In this document: one piece after another, positions 14,591-22,886 of the stretch | How the letters are laid out: every line of letters begins with the position of its first letter | How positions within the stretch are numbered: the first letter of the stretch is position 1 | From: Anaerolineaceae bacterium | GTDB taxonomy: Bacteria; Chloroflexota; Anaerolineae; JAAYZQ01 | Direction: 5' to 3' | Assembly (NCBI GenBank): GCA_012514775.1 | Contig: JAAYZQ010000585.1 | Location: forward strand, 1-34,759 | Length of the DNA stretch: 34,759 nucleotides | Position numbers and translations under genes: made by a program | The notes under the pieces: generated by a model | Seen by the model: only the letters and a program-made list of their open reading frames with translations | Database searches by the model: none | Told to the model about the DNA's origin: nothing

Positions 14591-16425
14591 TGGCCCAGGT
14601 GGTAGGGCACGTCAATGATCACCCGCTGGTAGCCGAGCTGCCGGCGGCGGTAGAGGAGCGCCGTCTTGATGAGCCAGGTCGTCTGGTTGTGCAGCAGGTT
14701 CTGCCACCACCGGGCCGGGACGAACTCGGGCAGCACAACCGTGGCCAGTTGCCCGTCGTTGTGGCGGCGGTCGGTCTCGTCCAGGTAGTCGAGGAGCGGG
14801 CCGACGATGGAACGGTAGGGCGAGGGTTGCACCACGAGGGGCACGTCGGGCCACCACTCCATCCACCGCTCCCGCACCCGCTCCGCGGCCCCCGGCTCCA
14901 GCTCGATGTACACCCCCGTGACGTCCTCTGAAATGGATCGGGCAAAGGCCATGGCGATGATGACGCCGCGGTGTACCCCCGAGATGGGCACCACGACCCT
15001 GGGATGGGGCAACGGCGGGGTGGGCGGCGCCAGGCCACGGAGGGACAACTGCGCCGCCACCTGGCGGTAGTGCCTGCGAACCTGCCAGAAGGCGATGACC
15101 AGGATGGGAATCAGGGCCAGGGTAATCCACGCCCCCTGGAAAAACTTGTTGCTGGCGATGACGAGCACGGTGCCCCCGGTCGCCACGGCGCCGGCGGCGT
15201 TGAGCACGGCCTTGAGCTGCCAGCGCGGCCCCCGTGCCCGGTGCCAGTGGAGCACCATGCCGGTCTGCGACAGCGTAAAGGCCAGGAACACGCCCACGGC
15301 AAACAGCGGCACGAGGGCGTGCGAGTCGCCCCCGAACAGGACGATGAGCACGGCCGTGGCGCCCGCCAGCACCAGGATGCCGTTGGAGAACACCAGCCGG
15401 TCGCCGAGGCCGGCCAACTGGCGGGGCACAAAGCCATCGCCCGCCAGGATGGCAGTCAGCCGCGGAAAGCCGGCAAAGCTGGTATTGGCCGCCACGGTGA
15501 GGATGAGCATCGTGGCCCCCTGGATGAGCAGATAGCCTGCACCCCCGCCCCACACCCGCCGGGTCAGCGCCGAGAGGATGGTCTCCTGGGGCCCGGCGAC
15601 CACGGCCAGGGCCTGCACCAGCCCGGTGCTGCCCAGGAAGAGAAGGGCCATGAGCAGGGCCATGACCATCAGCGTTCGCCCGGCGTTGCGCGCCTCGGGG
15701 GCCCGGAACGCCGGCACGCCGTTGCTGATGGCCTCGATGCCGGTGAGGGCCGTGCAGCCCGACGAGAAGGCCTGGAGGATCAGCGCGATGGTCAGCGGCT
15801 GCACCGTGGCGGGCGCCACGGACGCCAGGGGCGCCGGCCCGCCGGCGACGAGGCGCACCAGCCCATAGCCCAGCATGGGCAGGTAGGTCACCAGGAATAG
15901 GTAGACCGGGATGGCCATGAGCGTGCCCGACTCGCGCAGCCCGCGCAGGTTCAGCAGGGTGATGAGGCCCAGCAGCAGGAGGGCGGCCGGCACCCGGTAG
16001 TCCCACAGGGCCGGAAAGGCCGAAGCCAGGGCCTCGACGCCGGCCGTGAGGCTCACGGCGGCCGTCAACAGGTAGCCGACCATCAGCGCCGCGGCGGCCA
16101 CCAGGCCCGGCAGAGTGCCCAGGTTCTCGCGGGCGACGACGTACGAACCGCCCCCCGACGGATAGCCGTGGATCGTTTGAAAGTAGGACAGGGCGACGAT
16201 GAGCAGCAGCCCGGTGATGGCCAGGCCGATGGGCGCCGCCAACGACAAGCCCGCGCTGCCGGCCAGCACCAGCGCCAGGTAGATCTCCTGGTTGGCATAG
16301 GCGATGGACGACAGGGCGTCGGGGGAAAAGGCGGCCAGGGCGCGCACCTTGTTCAGGCGCTCCTCGCCGAGCTGCTGCGTCGGCAGTGGATGTCCCACGA
16401 GAAGATGCCGAAGTCTTCCAAACAT
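14587..16425 (-). CDS. KimA-like APC superfamily potassium transporter, copy 1
   Basis: 612 residues; CAGGAG 7 bases before the ATG. About twelve membrane helices occupy residues 28-475; the first carries 'FSPDALSSIAYANQEI', the signature region of KimA (YdaO) K+/H+ symporters. Further family segments are 'YPSGGGSYVVARENLG', 'NLRGLRESG', 'AFSSGCTALTGIEAISNGVPAFR' and 'NTSFAGFPRL'. The last 125 residues form a cytosolic domain starting 'VVVPISGVHRG', similar to universal-stress-type domains that bind c-di-AMP in KimA. High-affinity potassium uptake is the likely role; related proteins are often annotated only as amino-acid permeases. Divergent from a second copy (16687-18627) and convergent with the kinase, sharing a CTAG where both stop codons interlock. 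Confidence 0.85.
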   Translation of the reverse strand: MFGRLRHLLVGHPLPTQQLGEERLNKVRALAAFSPDALSSIAYANQEIYLALVLAGSAGLSLAAPIGLAITGLLLIVALSYFQTIHGYPSGGGSYVVARENLGTLPGLVAAAALMVGYLLTAAVSLTAGVEALASAFPALWDYRVPAALLLLGLITLLNLRGLRESGTLMAIPVYLFLVTYLPMLGYGLVRLVAGGPAPLASVAPATVQPLTIALILQAFSSGCTALTGIEAISNGVPAFRAPEARNAGRTLMVMALLMALLFLGSTGLVQALAVVAGPQETILSALTRRVWGGGAGYLLIQGATMLILTVAANTSFAGFPRLTAILAGDGFVPRQLAGLGDRLVFSNGILVLAGATAVLIVLFGGDSHALVPLFAVGVFLAFTLSQTGMVLHWHRARGPRWQLKAVLNAAGAVATGGTVLVIASNKFFQGAWITLALIPILVIAFWQVRRHYRQVAAQLSLRGLAPPTPPLPHPRVVVPISGVHRGVIIAMAFARSISEDVTGVYIELEPGAAERVRERWMEWWPDVPLVVQPSPYRSIVGPLLDYLDETDRRHNDGQLATVVLPEFVPARWWQNLLHNQTTWLIKTALLYRRRQLGYQRVIIDVPYHLGH

Positions 16426-16482
16426 TCTCGTTCTCCTGCCCCGAGCAAATGCCGCGATGGAACTGCCAGGTGCGGCGCTGCG

Positions 16483-16511
16483 ATTATATACCCGGCCCCG
16501 GATTCCTGCAA
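16483..16511 (-). promoter_or_regulatory. Promoter of KimA-like copy 1
   Basis: Minus strand TTGCAG (16506-16511), 17-base spacer, TATAAT (16483-16488). Predicted start near 16476, leader about 50 bases. It is separate from the plus-strand promoter of copy 2 (16581-16609), so each copy has its own promoter. Confidence 0.75.
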
Positions 16512-16519
16512 GATGTCGA

Positions 16520-16542
16520 CCCCTTCCCTCGCAGGGAAGGGG
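16520..16542. repeat. Perfect 10-bp stem hairpin, REP-like repeat unit
   Basis: CCCCTTCCCT (16520-16529) and AGGGAAGGGG (16533-16542) pair perfectly around CGC, followed by GCCGGGGGGTTAGGT. This C-run/G-run palindrome followed by a gccggggg stretch resembles the dispersed REP-like palindromes common in GC-rich genomes. It sits between the two divergent transporter promoters. Copy number in the genome cannot be seen here. Confidence 0.5.
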
Positions 16543-16580
16543 GCCGGGGGGTTAGGTCCCCGTCAATTCTTCGATCCCAC

Positions 16581-16609
16581 TTGACACCGGACAAGATTCG
16601 GGATAGAAT
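16581..16609 (+). promoter_or_regulatory. Promoter of KimA-like copy 2
   Basis: Consensus TTGACA (16581-16586), 17-base spacer, TAGAAT (16604-16609). Predicted start near 16616, giving a leader of about 70 bases that contains the hairpin at 16643-16662. Confidence 0.82.
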
Positions 16610-16642
16610 CGATCCGCTTAACATAGGCATTCGTCGCACGGG

Positions 16643-16665
16643 GCACCCGGATAGCCGGGTGCTTT
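16643..16665 (+). promoter_or_regulatory. Leader hairpin before KimA-like copy 2
   Basis: GCACCCGG (16643-16650) and CCGGGTGC (16655-16662) form a perfect 8-bp stem with an ATAG loop, followed by TTTGTC, about 24 bases before the start codon. It could act as a weak leader terminator or translational control element. The leader is too short for the known c-di-AMP (ydaO) riboswitch. Confidence 0.4.
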
Positions 16666-16686
16666 GTCAGTAACCGGAAAACACAC

Positions 16687-18627
16687 ATGAGCACGATTGA
16701 AGATGAGAACGGGACCAAAATCCTGCGTCGCACAACGGAATACGCCCCCCGGCAGTCCTGGCGCACCTGGCTCATTGGCCGGCCCTTGCCCACCGCCGAC
16801 GCGCCCCATCAGACCATCCGCAAGATCGTTGGCCTGGCCGTTTTCGCCTCCGACGCCCTGTCGTCCACGGCGTATGGCACGCAAGAGATCCTGTTCATCC
16901 TGGCCTTTGCCGGGATGGCGGCCTTTGGCCTGGCTTTTCCCATTGCCGTCGCCATCGTCGTCCTGCTGGCCATCATCACCCTGTCCTACCAGCAGGTCGT
17001 GCGCGCCTACCCCAACGGGGGCGGGGCGTACATCGTCGCCCGCGACAACCTGGGAGAGCTTCCCGCCCTCCTGGCCGGTGCCTCGCTGCTGACGGACTAT
17101 ATCCTGTCCGTCGCCGTGGCCGTATCCTCCAGCGTCGCCCAGATCACGTCCGCCTTCCCGGTGCTGTTCGACTATCGCGTTCCCCTGGCCGTGGTCCTGG
17201 TGCTCTTTGTGATGCTGATCAACTTTCGGGGCGTGCGCGAGTCGGGCGCCGTGTTTGCCGTTCCCAGCTACTTTTTCCTGGCCATGATGTTCCTGACCAT
17301 CGGCACCGGCCTGGCTCGCCACCTGACGGGCAGCCTGGGCACGGTCGTCGAGCCGCCGGCCCTGGAGGTTGCCGCCGCCCAGGCCATCACGCCCTTTCTC
17401 ATCCTGCGCGCCTTTTCCAGCGGCACCGCCGCCCTGACGGGAGTGGAAGCCATCTCGACCGGCACCACGGCCTTTCGCGAGCCGCGCGGCCGGAACGCCG
17501 GCATCACCCTCATCTGGATGGCCGTCATCCTGGGCACCCTCTTTCTGGGCATCACTTACCTGGCCGTGCACATCCAGGCCGTGCCCTCCGAGTTCGAGAC
17601 GGTCATCTCGCAGTTGGCCCGCACCGTCTTCCAGGGACAGGGCGCCCTTTACCTGGGCACCATCGTCGCCACGACCCTGATCCTGATCATGGCCAGCAAC
17701 ACCTCCTTTGCCGGCTTTCCCCGGCTGAGCGCTCTCCTGGGCGAGGATGCCTTCCTGCCGCGGCAGTTCGCCTTTCGGGGCAGTCGCCTCGTCTACTCGC
17801 GGGGCATACTGGTCCTGGCGCTCCTCGCCTGCCTTCTGATCGTCGTCTTTCAGGCCAGCGTCACCGGCCTGATCCCACTGTATGCCATCGGCGTCTTTCT
17901 GTCGTTCACCCTGTCGCAGGCCGGCATGGCCCGCCGCTGGTGGAAGATCGGCCACATGGCTCCCGGGCAGGAGCGGCAGGAGCGGGCGTCGACGCTGCGC
18001 TACCAGAGCGGCTGGCAACTGCGCATGGCCATCAACGGCTTTGGCGCGGCCCTGACGTTCGTGGTCCTCCTGGTCTTTGCCGTTACCAAGTTCAGGGACG
18101 GCGCCTGGATCGTGCTGCTCTTGCTGCCCGCCCTGGTCATCATGTTTGCCGCCATCCATCGCCACTACCGCATGCTCGCCTCTCACCTTTCCCTGGAGGC
18201 CTATGGCGCCCCGCCGCCCATCACCCGCCATCGCGTCATCCTGCCCATCAGCGGCGTGCACCGGGGGAGCCTGGCGGCCCTGCGCTACGCCCGCTCCCTG
18301 TCCGACGACGTCACCGCCGTCTTTGTCTCCATGGACCCCGCCGAGGCCGATCGGCTCAAGAGCAAGTGGGAACTGTGGGGTGAGGGCGTGCGCCTCGTCA
18401 TCCTCGACTCGCCCTATCGCCTGTTGCTGGAGCCGCTGCTGGACTATATCCAGCAGATCTCGGACCAGCGCCAGGCCAACGAAACGATCACCATCGTCGT
18501 GCCACAGTTCGTGCCCCGGCATTGGTGGAACAACCTGCTTCACACCCAGGCGGCGTGGATGCTGCGCCTGGCGCTTCTGTTCAAGCCGGGTATCGTCATC
18601 ACCGACGTACCGTATCAAGTCGAATAG
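16687..18627 (+). CDS. KimA-like APC superfamily potassium transporter, copy 2
   Basis: 646 residues. Same architecture as copy 1: about twelve membrane helices, then a cytosolic C-terminal domain of about 130 residues beginning 'VILPISGVHRGSLAALRYARS'. The signature helix reads 'FASDALSSTAYGTQEI', closer to the canonical KimA sequence (SSTAY) than copy 1 (SSIAY). Shared blocks include 'YPNGGGAYIVARDNLG', 'NFRGVRESG', 'AFSSGTAALTGVEAISTGTTAFREP' and 'NTSFAGFPRLSALLGEDAFLPRQ'. It has a longer N-terminal extension and a longer loop around residue 420. The ribosome site is weak (GGAAAA). Two TrkA/RCK genes follow on the same strand, the order also known beside actinobacterial ceoBC-type loci. 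Potassium is the inferred substrate. Confidence 0.86.
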   Translation: MSTIEDENGTKILRRTTEYAPRQSWRTWLIGRPLPTADAPHQTIRKIVGLAVFASDALSSTAYGTQEILFILAFAGMAAFGLAFPIAVAIVVLLAIITLSYQQVVRAYPNGGGAYIVARDNLGELPALLAGASLLTDYILSVAVAVSSSVAQITSAFPVLFDYRVPLAVVLVLFVMLINFRGVRESGAVFAVPSYFFLAMMFLTIGTGLARHLTGSLGTVVEPPALEVAAAQAITPFLILRAFSSGTAALTGVEAISTGTTAFREPRGRNAGITLIWMAVILGTLFLGITYLAVHIQAVPSEFETVISQLARTVFQGQGALYLGTIVATTLILIMASNTSFAGFPRLSALLGEDAFLPRQFAFRGSRLVYSRGILVLALLACLLIVVFQASVTGLIPLYAIGVFLSFTLSQAGMARRWWKIGHMAPGQERQERASTLRYQSGWQLRMAINGFGAALTFVVLLVFAVTKFRDGAWIVLLLLPALVIMFAAIHRHYRMLASHLSLEAYGAPPPITRHRVILPISGVHRGSLAALRYARSLSDDVTAVFVSMDPAEADRLKSKWELWGEGVRLVILDSPYRLLLEPLLDYIQQISDQRQANETITIVVPQFVPRHWWNNLLHTQAAWMLRLALLFKPGIVITDVPYQVE

Positions 18628-18703
18628 TGTTTTAAAAGTGACCCTTGGCCCGGTCGATCCCGTCCGGGGGATGGAGGGCAGGGTCGGAAAGCAGGAAATG
18701 CCT

Positions 18704-19363
18704 ATGAACATCATCGTCGTCGGCTGCGGCCGGGTAGGGTCGGAGCTCGCCTACCGCCTTTTCCAGCGCGGACACAGGGTCGTCGTCATCGATCCCGTGC
18801 GCGCTTCTTTCGACAACCTTCCGCCCGACTTTCGGGGACAGACCATAGAGGGCGAGACCCTCAACCAGGACGTCCTGCGCCGGGCAGGCATCGCCCAGGC
18901 GGATGCCCTGGCAGCCACCACCAACGTCGATTCTATCAACGCCGTGGTGGCCCACGTTGCCAGCGAGGTTTACCACGTGCCCAACGTCGTGGTCCGCAAC
19001 TACGATCCCAACTGGCGGACCGTCCACGAGACCTTCGGCCTGCACATGGTCAGCTCCACCAGTTGGGGCGCGCAGCGCATGGAAGAGATGCTCTACCAGA
19101 GCGAGATCCACACCGTCTTCTCGGCGGGCAACGGCGAGGTCGAGATCTACGAGTTCGGCGTGCCCGCGGCCTGGAACCGCGCCAGGCTGGCGGAGCTTTT
19201 CCCCGACGGTCCATGCACGGTGGCGGCCGTCACCCGCGCGGGCAAGGCCCAGCTTCCGTCGGACGATCTCTTGCTAGAGACCGACGACGTCATCCTCCTC
19301 AGCGCCACGATGGAAGGCATCCTGGAGCTGAGGGAGCGGCTCGGCCGGCGGAAGGAGGCCTGA
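18704..19363 (+). CDS. TrkA/RCK potassium-channel regulatory protein, copy 1
   Basis: 219 residues from ATG 18704 (AGGA 7 bases upstream); an ATG two codons earlier overlaps the ribosome site. TrkA-N Rossmann domain: 'IIVVGCGRVGSELAYRLFQRG' gives a full G-x-G-x-x-G, then an acidic residue at the end of strand 2 ('VVVID') for NAD(H) or nucleotide binding. A TrkA-C domain covers about 140-219 ('EVEIYEFGVPAAW', 'TVAAVTRAGKAQLPSDDLLLETDDVILLSA'). RCK proteins gate K+ uptake in response to nucleotides or c-di-AMP. The next TrkA gene starts immediately after its TGA, so the two probably form a heteromeric regulator for the KimA-like proteins or for a Trk/Ktr channel encoded elsewhere. Confidence 0.88.
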   Translation: MNIIVVGCGRVGSELAYRLFQRGHRVVVIDPVRASFDNLPPDFRGQTIEGETLNQDVLRRAGIAQADALAATTNVDSINAVVAHVASEVYHVPNVVVRNYDPNWRTVHETFGLHMVSSTSWGAQRMEEMLYQSEIHTVFSAGNGEVEIYEFGVPAAWNRARLAELFPDGPCTVAAVTRAGKAQLPSDDLLLETDDVILLSATMEGILELRERLGRRKEA

Positions 19364-20071
19364 ATGTTTGTCTTGATTGCCGGGGGCGGGCGCACCGCCT
19401 CTCAACTGGCCAACCTGCTCCTCGGAGAGCGCCACGAAGTGCGCGTCATCGAGCCGCGCGACGAGGTCCTGGCTCACCTCCACCGCGAGCTGCCCACCGA
19501 AGCCATCATGGTGGGCGATCCCACCTATCCCCACGTCCTGGAGCAGGCGGGCATCGGCGAGGCCCAGGTGCTGGCCGCCTGTACGCCGCGGGATGCCGAC
19601 AACCTGGTGCTCTGCTTCCTGGCCCGCAGCCGCTACCAGGTGCCGCGCACCATCGCCCAGGTCAACAATCCGCGCAATGCCTGGCTCTTTGACGAAAAGT
19701 TTCACGTCGACGTCGCCCTCAACCAGTCCGAGATCCTGTCGCGGCTCATCGAGGAAGAGATGTCCCTGGGCGACATGATGACCCTCCTCAAGCTCCGCCG
19801 CGGCGAATACTCGGTGGTGGAGGAAAAGATCCCGCCCGGCGCCCGCGCCGTGGGCAAGAGCATCCAGGAGCTGGAGCTGCCGGAACGGTGCATCATTGCC
19901 GCCATCATCCGCAAGGGCGAGATGGTCGTCCCGCGCGGCGCGACCGTCCTGGAGCAGGGAGACGAGGTCCTGGCCGTTGCCGACCGCCAGGGCGCCGAGA
20001 AGCTGGCCGCGCTCCTGGCCCCCCCGGCCGGCTTTAATTCCAGGCCGGCCCGCACGCCGGAAAAGGGATGA
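19364..20071 (+). CDS. TrkA/RCK potassium-channel regulatory protein, copy 2
   Basis: 235 residues; the ATG directly abuts the stop of copy 1, with GAAGGAGG upstream. The Rossmann motif is 'VLIAGGGRTASQLANLL': the third glycine is replaced by Ala (GGGRTA), unlike copy 1, so nucleotide affinity may differ. 'IEPRDEVLAHL' ends strand 2, and 'AQVLAACTPRDADNLVLCFLAR' and 'DVALNQSEILSRLIEEEM' follow. The TrkA-C domain at about 140-220 ends in 'MVVPRGATVLEQGDEVLAVADRQGAEKL'. A Pro/Arg tail closes the protein. The pairing of one canonical and one variant RCK protein resembles the CeoB/CeoC pair of actinobacteria. Confidence 0.88.
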   Translation: MFVLIAGGGRTASQLANLLLGERHEVRVIEPRDEVLAHLHRELPTEAIMVGDPTYPHVLEQAGIGEAQVLAACTPRDADNLVLCFLARSRYQVPRTIAQVNNPRNAWLFDEKFHVDVALNQSEILSRLIEEEMSLGDMMTLLKLRRGEYSVVEEKIPPGARAVGKSIQELELPERCIIAAIIRKGEMVVPRGATVLEQGDEVLAVADRQGAEKLAALLAPPAGFNSRPARTPEKG

Positions 20072-20123
20072 TTGATTACAGACGAACAGCCCCCAAGCCC
20101 GCACAATGGTGGAACCGGCGCCC

Positions 20124-20191
20124 ACGCCGCGGCGTCTTGAGGGAGAGAGTATACCCGGACTGAAAGGCGCCGGGCGCGCACCACGCCCGGC
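20124..20191 (+). terminator. Hairpins between trkA copy 2 and the VanW gene
   Basis: A 12-base perfect palindrome ACGCCGCGGCGT (20124-20135) and, further on, GCCGGGCG (20169-20176) pairing with CGCCCGGC (20184-20191) around a 7-base loop. Neither has a T-run, so a terminator is only possible; I found no convincing promoter for the next gene in this 144-base gap. Confidence 0.3.
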
Positions 20192-20215
20192 ACCGGATAG
20201 AGGACGAGTCAGGAT

Positions 20216-22084
20216 ATGACCAGATCGACGGCACGGCCCCAGCGCCAGCCGCCCACCGAATGGCAAACGCGGCCGCTTCGGCGCGACGTTGTCCCGCCGC
20301 CGCCGGCGCCCCCGGCCCGGCGGAGCCGGTCCCTGGCCTGGGAGGCCACGCTGGCCCTCCTGGCCCTGGCCATCGTCGTCGCCGGGGTGGCAACACTCCT
20401 GTTCCTCGAGATGTGGCTGGCCGACCGCATCGTGCCCGGCGTTTACGTCTGGGACGTGGACCTCGGGGGGCTGACCCGCGAGGAGGCCGCCGAACGGCTG
20501 GCCGCCGACTTTTACTACCCCGCCGATCGCCACCTCATCCTGCGCTACGGTGACCGGGCCTGGCCGGTCGATCCGGCCGACGTGGGCGCCAGCCTGGACG
20601 TGCAGGCCACCGTCGACAGCGCCATGCTCGTGGGTCACAGCGGCAACCTGTCGGCCCGCCTCCGCGAGCAGGGGGCCGTTCTGCTCAAGAGCCGCCTGGT
20701 GATGCCCGTCTTTGCCTTTCAGCCGGGGGCAGCCGAGATGTTCTTGAGCGAGATGGGCCGCGAGATCAACCGGCCCCTGCAAAACGCCACGCTGCGCCTG
20801 GGCGATGGCCTCCAGGTGGAAGTGATCCCCGGCCAGTCGGGCCAGGAGATCGACGTGCAGGCCACGAGCCTGGCCCTCCAGCAGCGCGTCCGGCAGATGG
20901 CGGGTGGCGAGGTGCCCGTCGTGGTTCGCGAGAGCGAGCCCCTGCTAACCGACCTGTCGACGGCCCAGGCCCAGGTGCAGGCCATTCTGGCCGGCCCCAT
21001 CACCCTGACGGCCCCCGATGCCGGGCCGTGGACCATCTCGTCCGAGACGCTGGCCGAGTGGCTGATCTTGCGGCCCACCACGGGCACGGACGGCGGCGCC
21101 ACCCTGGCGGCGAGCCTCGACCCCGGCCACGCGACCGCCTTTGTGCAAGAGATTGCGGCCCAGGTGGCCATCAGCCCCACGAACGCCGAGTTTCGTTTCG
21201 ACGAAGGCGCCGGGGTCCTGGTGCCCGTGGTCGACAGCGTGCCCGGCCGGAGCCTGGACGTGACGGCCACGCTGAGCCTCATCGAGAGCGCGGCCACCGG
21301 CGGCCACGAGCGGACGGTGCCGCTGCCCCTGTTGCCCGTCCGGCCGGCGCTGGCCAACGAGGATGGGCCGGCACTGGGCATCGTGGAGCTCATCGGCGAG
21401 GGCGTGACCCGTTTCGCCGGCTCGACGGCTTCACGGGTGCAGAACATTATCGTCGGTGCCCGGCAGTTCGACGGCGTCATCGTCGCCCCCGGCGAAGAGT
21501 TTTCCTTCAACCACTATCTGGGCGAGGTGACGGCCGAAAAGGGATACGAGGAGGGCATTATCATCTGGGGCAACACGACCCGCGCCGACGTGGGCGGCGG
21601 GCTGTGCCAGGTGTCGTCAACGGCCTTTCGCGCCGCCTTCTGGGCCGGGGTGCCCATCACCGAGCGCTGGCCCCACGCCTTTCGCGTGGCCTACTACGAG
21701 CCGCCCCTGGGCATGGACGCTACGATCTATTCGCCCCAGGTGGACCTGAAGTGGGTGAACGACACGGGGCACCACATCCTCATCGAGACCGCCGTGGACG
21801 AGGCCAACAAGACGCTGACCTTTCGCTACTATGGCACCAACCCGGGCCGCACCATCGAGATCGACGGCCCCCACGAGGCCAATCCCGTGGCCCACGGCCC
21901 GGCCGTCTACCGGGACGATCCAACGCTGCCCAAGGGAGAGACCCGGCAGATCGAATGGGCCAAGGATGGGCTGGACGTGACGGTTTACCGCGTCGTCAAG
22001 GAAAACGGCGTGGAAACCAGGCGCGACACCTTTTTCAGCCGCTACCGCCCCTGGCAGGCCGTTTTCCTCGTCGGCACCAAGTAG
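20216..22084 (+). CDS. VanW family protein with peptidoglycan-binding-like repeats
   Basis: 622 residues. A short basic, Pro-rich cytoplasmic N-terminus (1-42) is followed by one membrane helix (about 43-66), so most of the protein is outside. Residues about 75-230 and 235-350 resemble the YoaR/PG_binding_4 repeats ('VYVWDVDLGGLTREEAAERLAADF', 'VIPGQSGQEIDVQAT', 'VPVVDSVPGRSLDVTATLSLIE'). The VanW domain spans about 415-570 with the characteristic 'NIIVGARQFDGVIVAPGEEFSFN', 'VGGGLCQVSSTAF' and 'YSPQVDLKWVNDTGHHILIET'. Molecular function of VanW domains is unknown; some family members occur in vancomycin-resistance clusters. A role at the cell wall is inferred from topology and neighbours (sortase). 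Confidence 0.92.
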   Translation: MTRSTARPQRQPPTEWQTRPLRRDVVPPPPAPPARRSRSLAWEATLALLALAIVVAGVATLLFLEMWLADRIVPGVYVWDVDLGGLTREEAAERLAADFYYPADRHLILRYGDRAWPVDPADVGASLDVQATVDSAMLVGHSGNLSARLREQGAVLLKSRLVMPVFAFQPGAAEMFLSEMGREINRPLQNATLRLGDGLQVEVIPGQSGQEIDVQATSLALQQRVRQMAGGEVPVVVRESEPLLTDLSTAQAQVQAILAGPITLTAPDAGPWTISSETLAEWLILRPTTGTDGGATLAASLDPGHATAFVQEIAAQVAISPTNAEFRFDEGAGVLVPVVDSVPGRSLDVTATLSLIESAATGGHERTVPLPLLPVRPALANEDGPALGIVELIGEGVTRFAGSTASRVQNIIVGARQFDGVIVAPGEEFSFNHYLGEVTAEKGYEEGIIIWGNTTRADVGGGLCQVSSTAFRAAFWAGVPITERWPHAFRVAYYEPPLGMDATIYSPQVDLKWVNDTGHHILIETAVDEANKTLTFRYYGTNPGRTIEIDGPHEANPVAHGPAVYRDDPTLPKGETRQIEWAKDGLDVTVYRVVKENGVETRRDTFFSRYRPWQAVFLVGTK

Positions 22085-22107
22085 GGGGGAACCTCGCGCA
22101 GAGCCAC

Positions 22108-22142
22108 GGCGGAGCACCTCACCATCCGGGAGGTGCTCCGCC
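22108..22142. terminator. Hairpin between two convergent genes
   Basis: GGCGGAGCACCTC (22108-22120) and GAGGTGCTCCGCC (22130-22142) pair perfectly over 13 bp around a 9-base loop. It lies between the VanW stop and the convergent gene ending at 22152. There is no T-run on either side, but the position suggests a bidirectional stop or RNA-end protection. Confidence 0.55.
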
Positions 22143-22151
22143 GCGTGGAAC

Positions 22152-22739
22152 TCAGGCCAGGCGGACGCTGCGCCGGCGGACGACCATGCCCGTCGCCAGG
22201 AGGGCGACGCCCATCACGGCCAGGCCGCCGATGATGAGCGGGGCCGGCAGGTCGATGCCCGTGCCGGGCGGCAGATCCTCGTAGCAGCCGGGGTTCTGCT
22301 CGTCGATGGGGCAGGTGCCGTCGGCGTGCAGCAGGCGCACGCGGTACCGCCATTCACCACCGGCAGCGCCGGTGCAATCGCAGCACATCTGGTAGACAAT
22401 GACCGTCGGCTCCTCGCCGTCCTCCGGCCAGTCCACCCGGTCGGCCAGCAGGGGGCAGACTTCCGACTCGACCTGGAAGTTGGCCTCGCCGAGGGCCTCG
22501 CTTTCGCCACAGCAGTCCTCGATATCGGGGTGGTTGAGGATGATCGGCTGGCAGCCGCTGCCCGTGCGGGTGAGATCTTCAAACTCGCGGTTGATCACGA
22601 TGTAGAACGGCGGCGTTTCAGAGACACAGGGTATGTTGGGATCGTCCGGGCACGGCACGTCGCTGGCATAGCCCACCAGGGGCAGCAGCAGGGCCGAAAG
22701 CAACAAGAGCAATCCCGCAATTCGTAGTGTGGAACGCAT
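22152..22739 (-). CDS. Secreted Cys-rich protein with C-terminal anchor (LPPGTG, helix, Arg tail)
   Basis: 195 residues; AAGGAGG five bases before the ATG. Residues 1-25 are a signal peptide (basic start, Leu-rich core, cut after VGYA). The outside part has eleven cysteines (30, 38, 63, 76, 77, 95, 119, 120, 122, 143, 152), including 'CC' and 'CCDC' clusters, suggesting disulfides or metal binding. The C-terminus has LPPGTG (156-161), a hydrophobic helix (about 165-187) and an RRR tail: the layout of a sortase sorting signal, though LPPGTG differs from LPxTG by an extra residue. It could equally be a plain C-terminal membrane anchor. A sortase gene lies about 1.6 kb away. Family not recognised. 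Confidence 0.75.
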   Translation of the reverse strand: MRSTLRIAGLLLLLSALLLPLVGYASDVPCPDDPNIPCVSETPPFYIVINREFEDLTRTGSGCQPIILNHPDIEDCCGESEALGEANFQVESEVCPLLADRVDWPEDGEEPTVIVYQMCCDCTGAAGGEWRYRVRLLHADGTCPIDEQNPGCYEDLPPGTGIDLPAPLIIGGLAVMGVALLATGMVVRRRSVRLA

Positions 22740-22832
22740 CTCTACCTCCTTGTGTTTGGGGCGCCCGGCGGACCAGGCGCGAGAAAAACGGTACCGGGCA
22801 GACTGCCGGCCAGCGTCAGTATTCTCTGAGCC

Positions 22833-22862
22833 TCAGTCCTTGCGTAGGATGCTGATGACCAC
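22833..22862 (-). other. Nine-codon mini-ORF beside an unusually perfect Shine-Dalgarno
   Basis: In the 147-base gap after the cNMP/TPR gene, the minus strand reads AAAGGAGGTG (22861-22870), a full anti-SD match, with GGAGG also 8 bases before a GTG at 22862. The GTG frame encodes MVISILRKD and stops. It may be a leader peptide for the Cys-rich gene downstream, or a chance or relic ribosome site with no gene. Confidence 0.15.
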
Positions 22863-22886
22863 CTCCTTTCCCTCCGGCCACGAACC

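Noticed and set aside
16618..18714. 698-codon open frame antisense to the KimA-like copy 2 gene
   Set aside because: Asp/Gln/Gly-rich composition without domains; mirrors the coding strand of a well-supported membrane protein.
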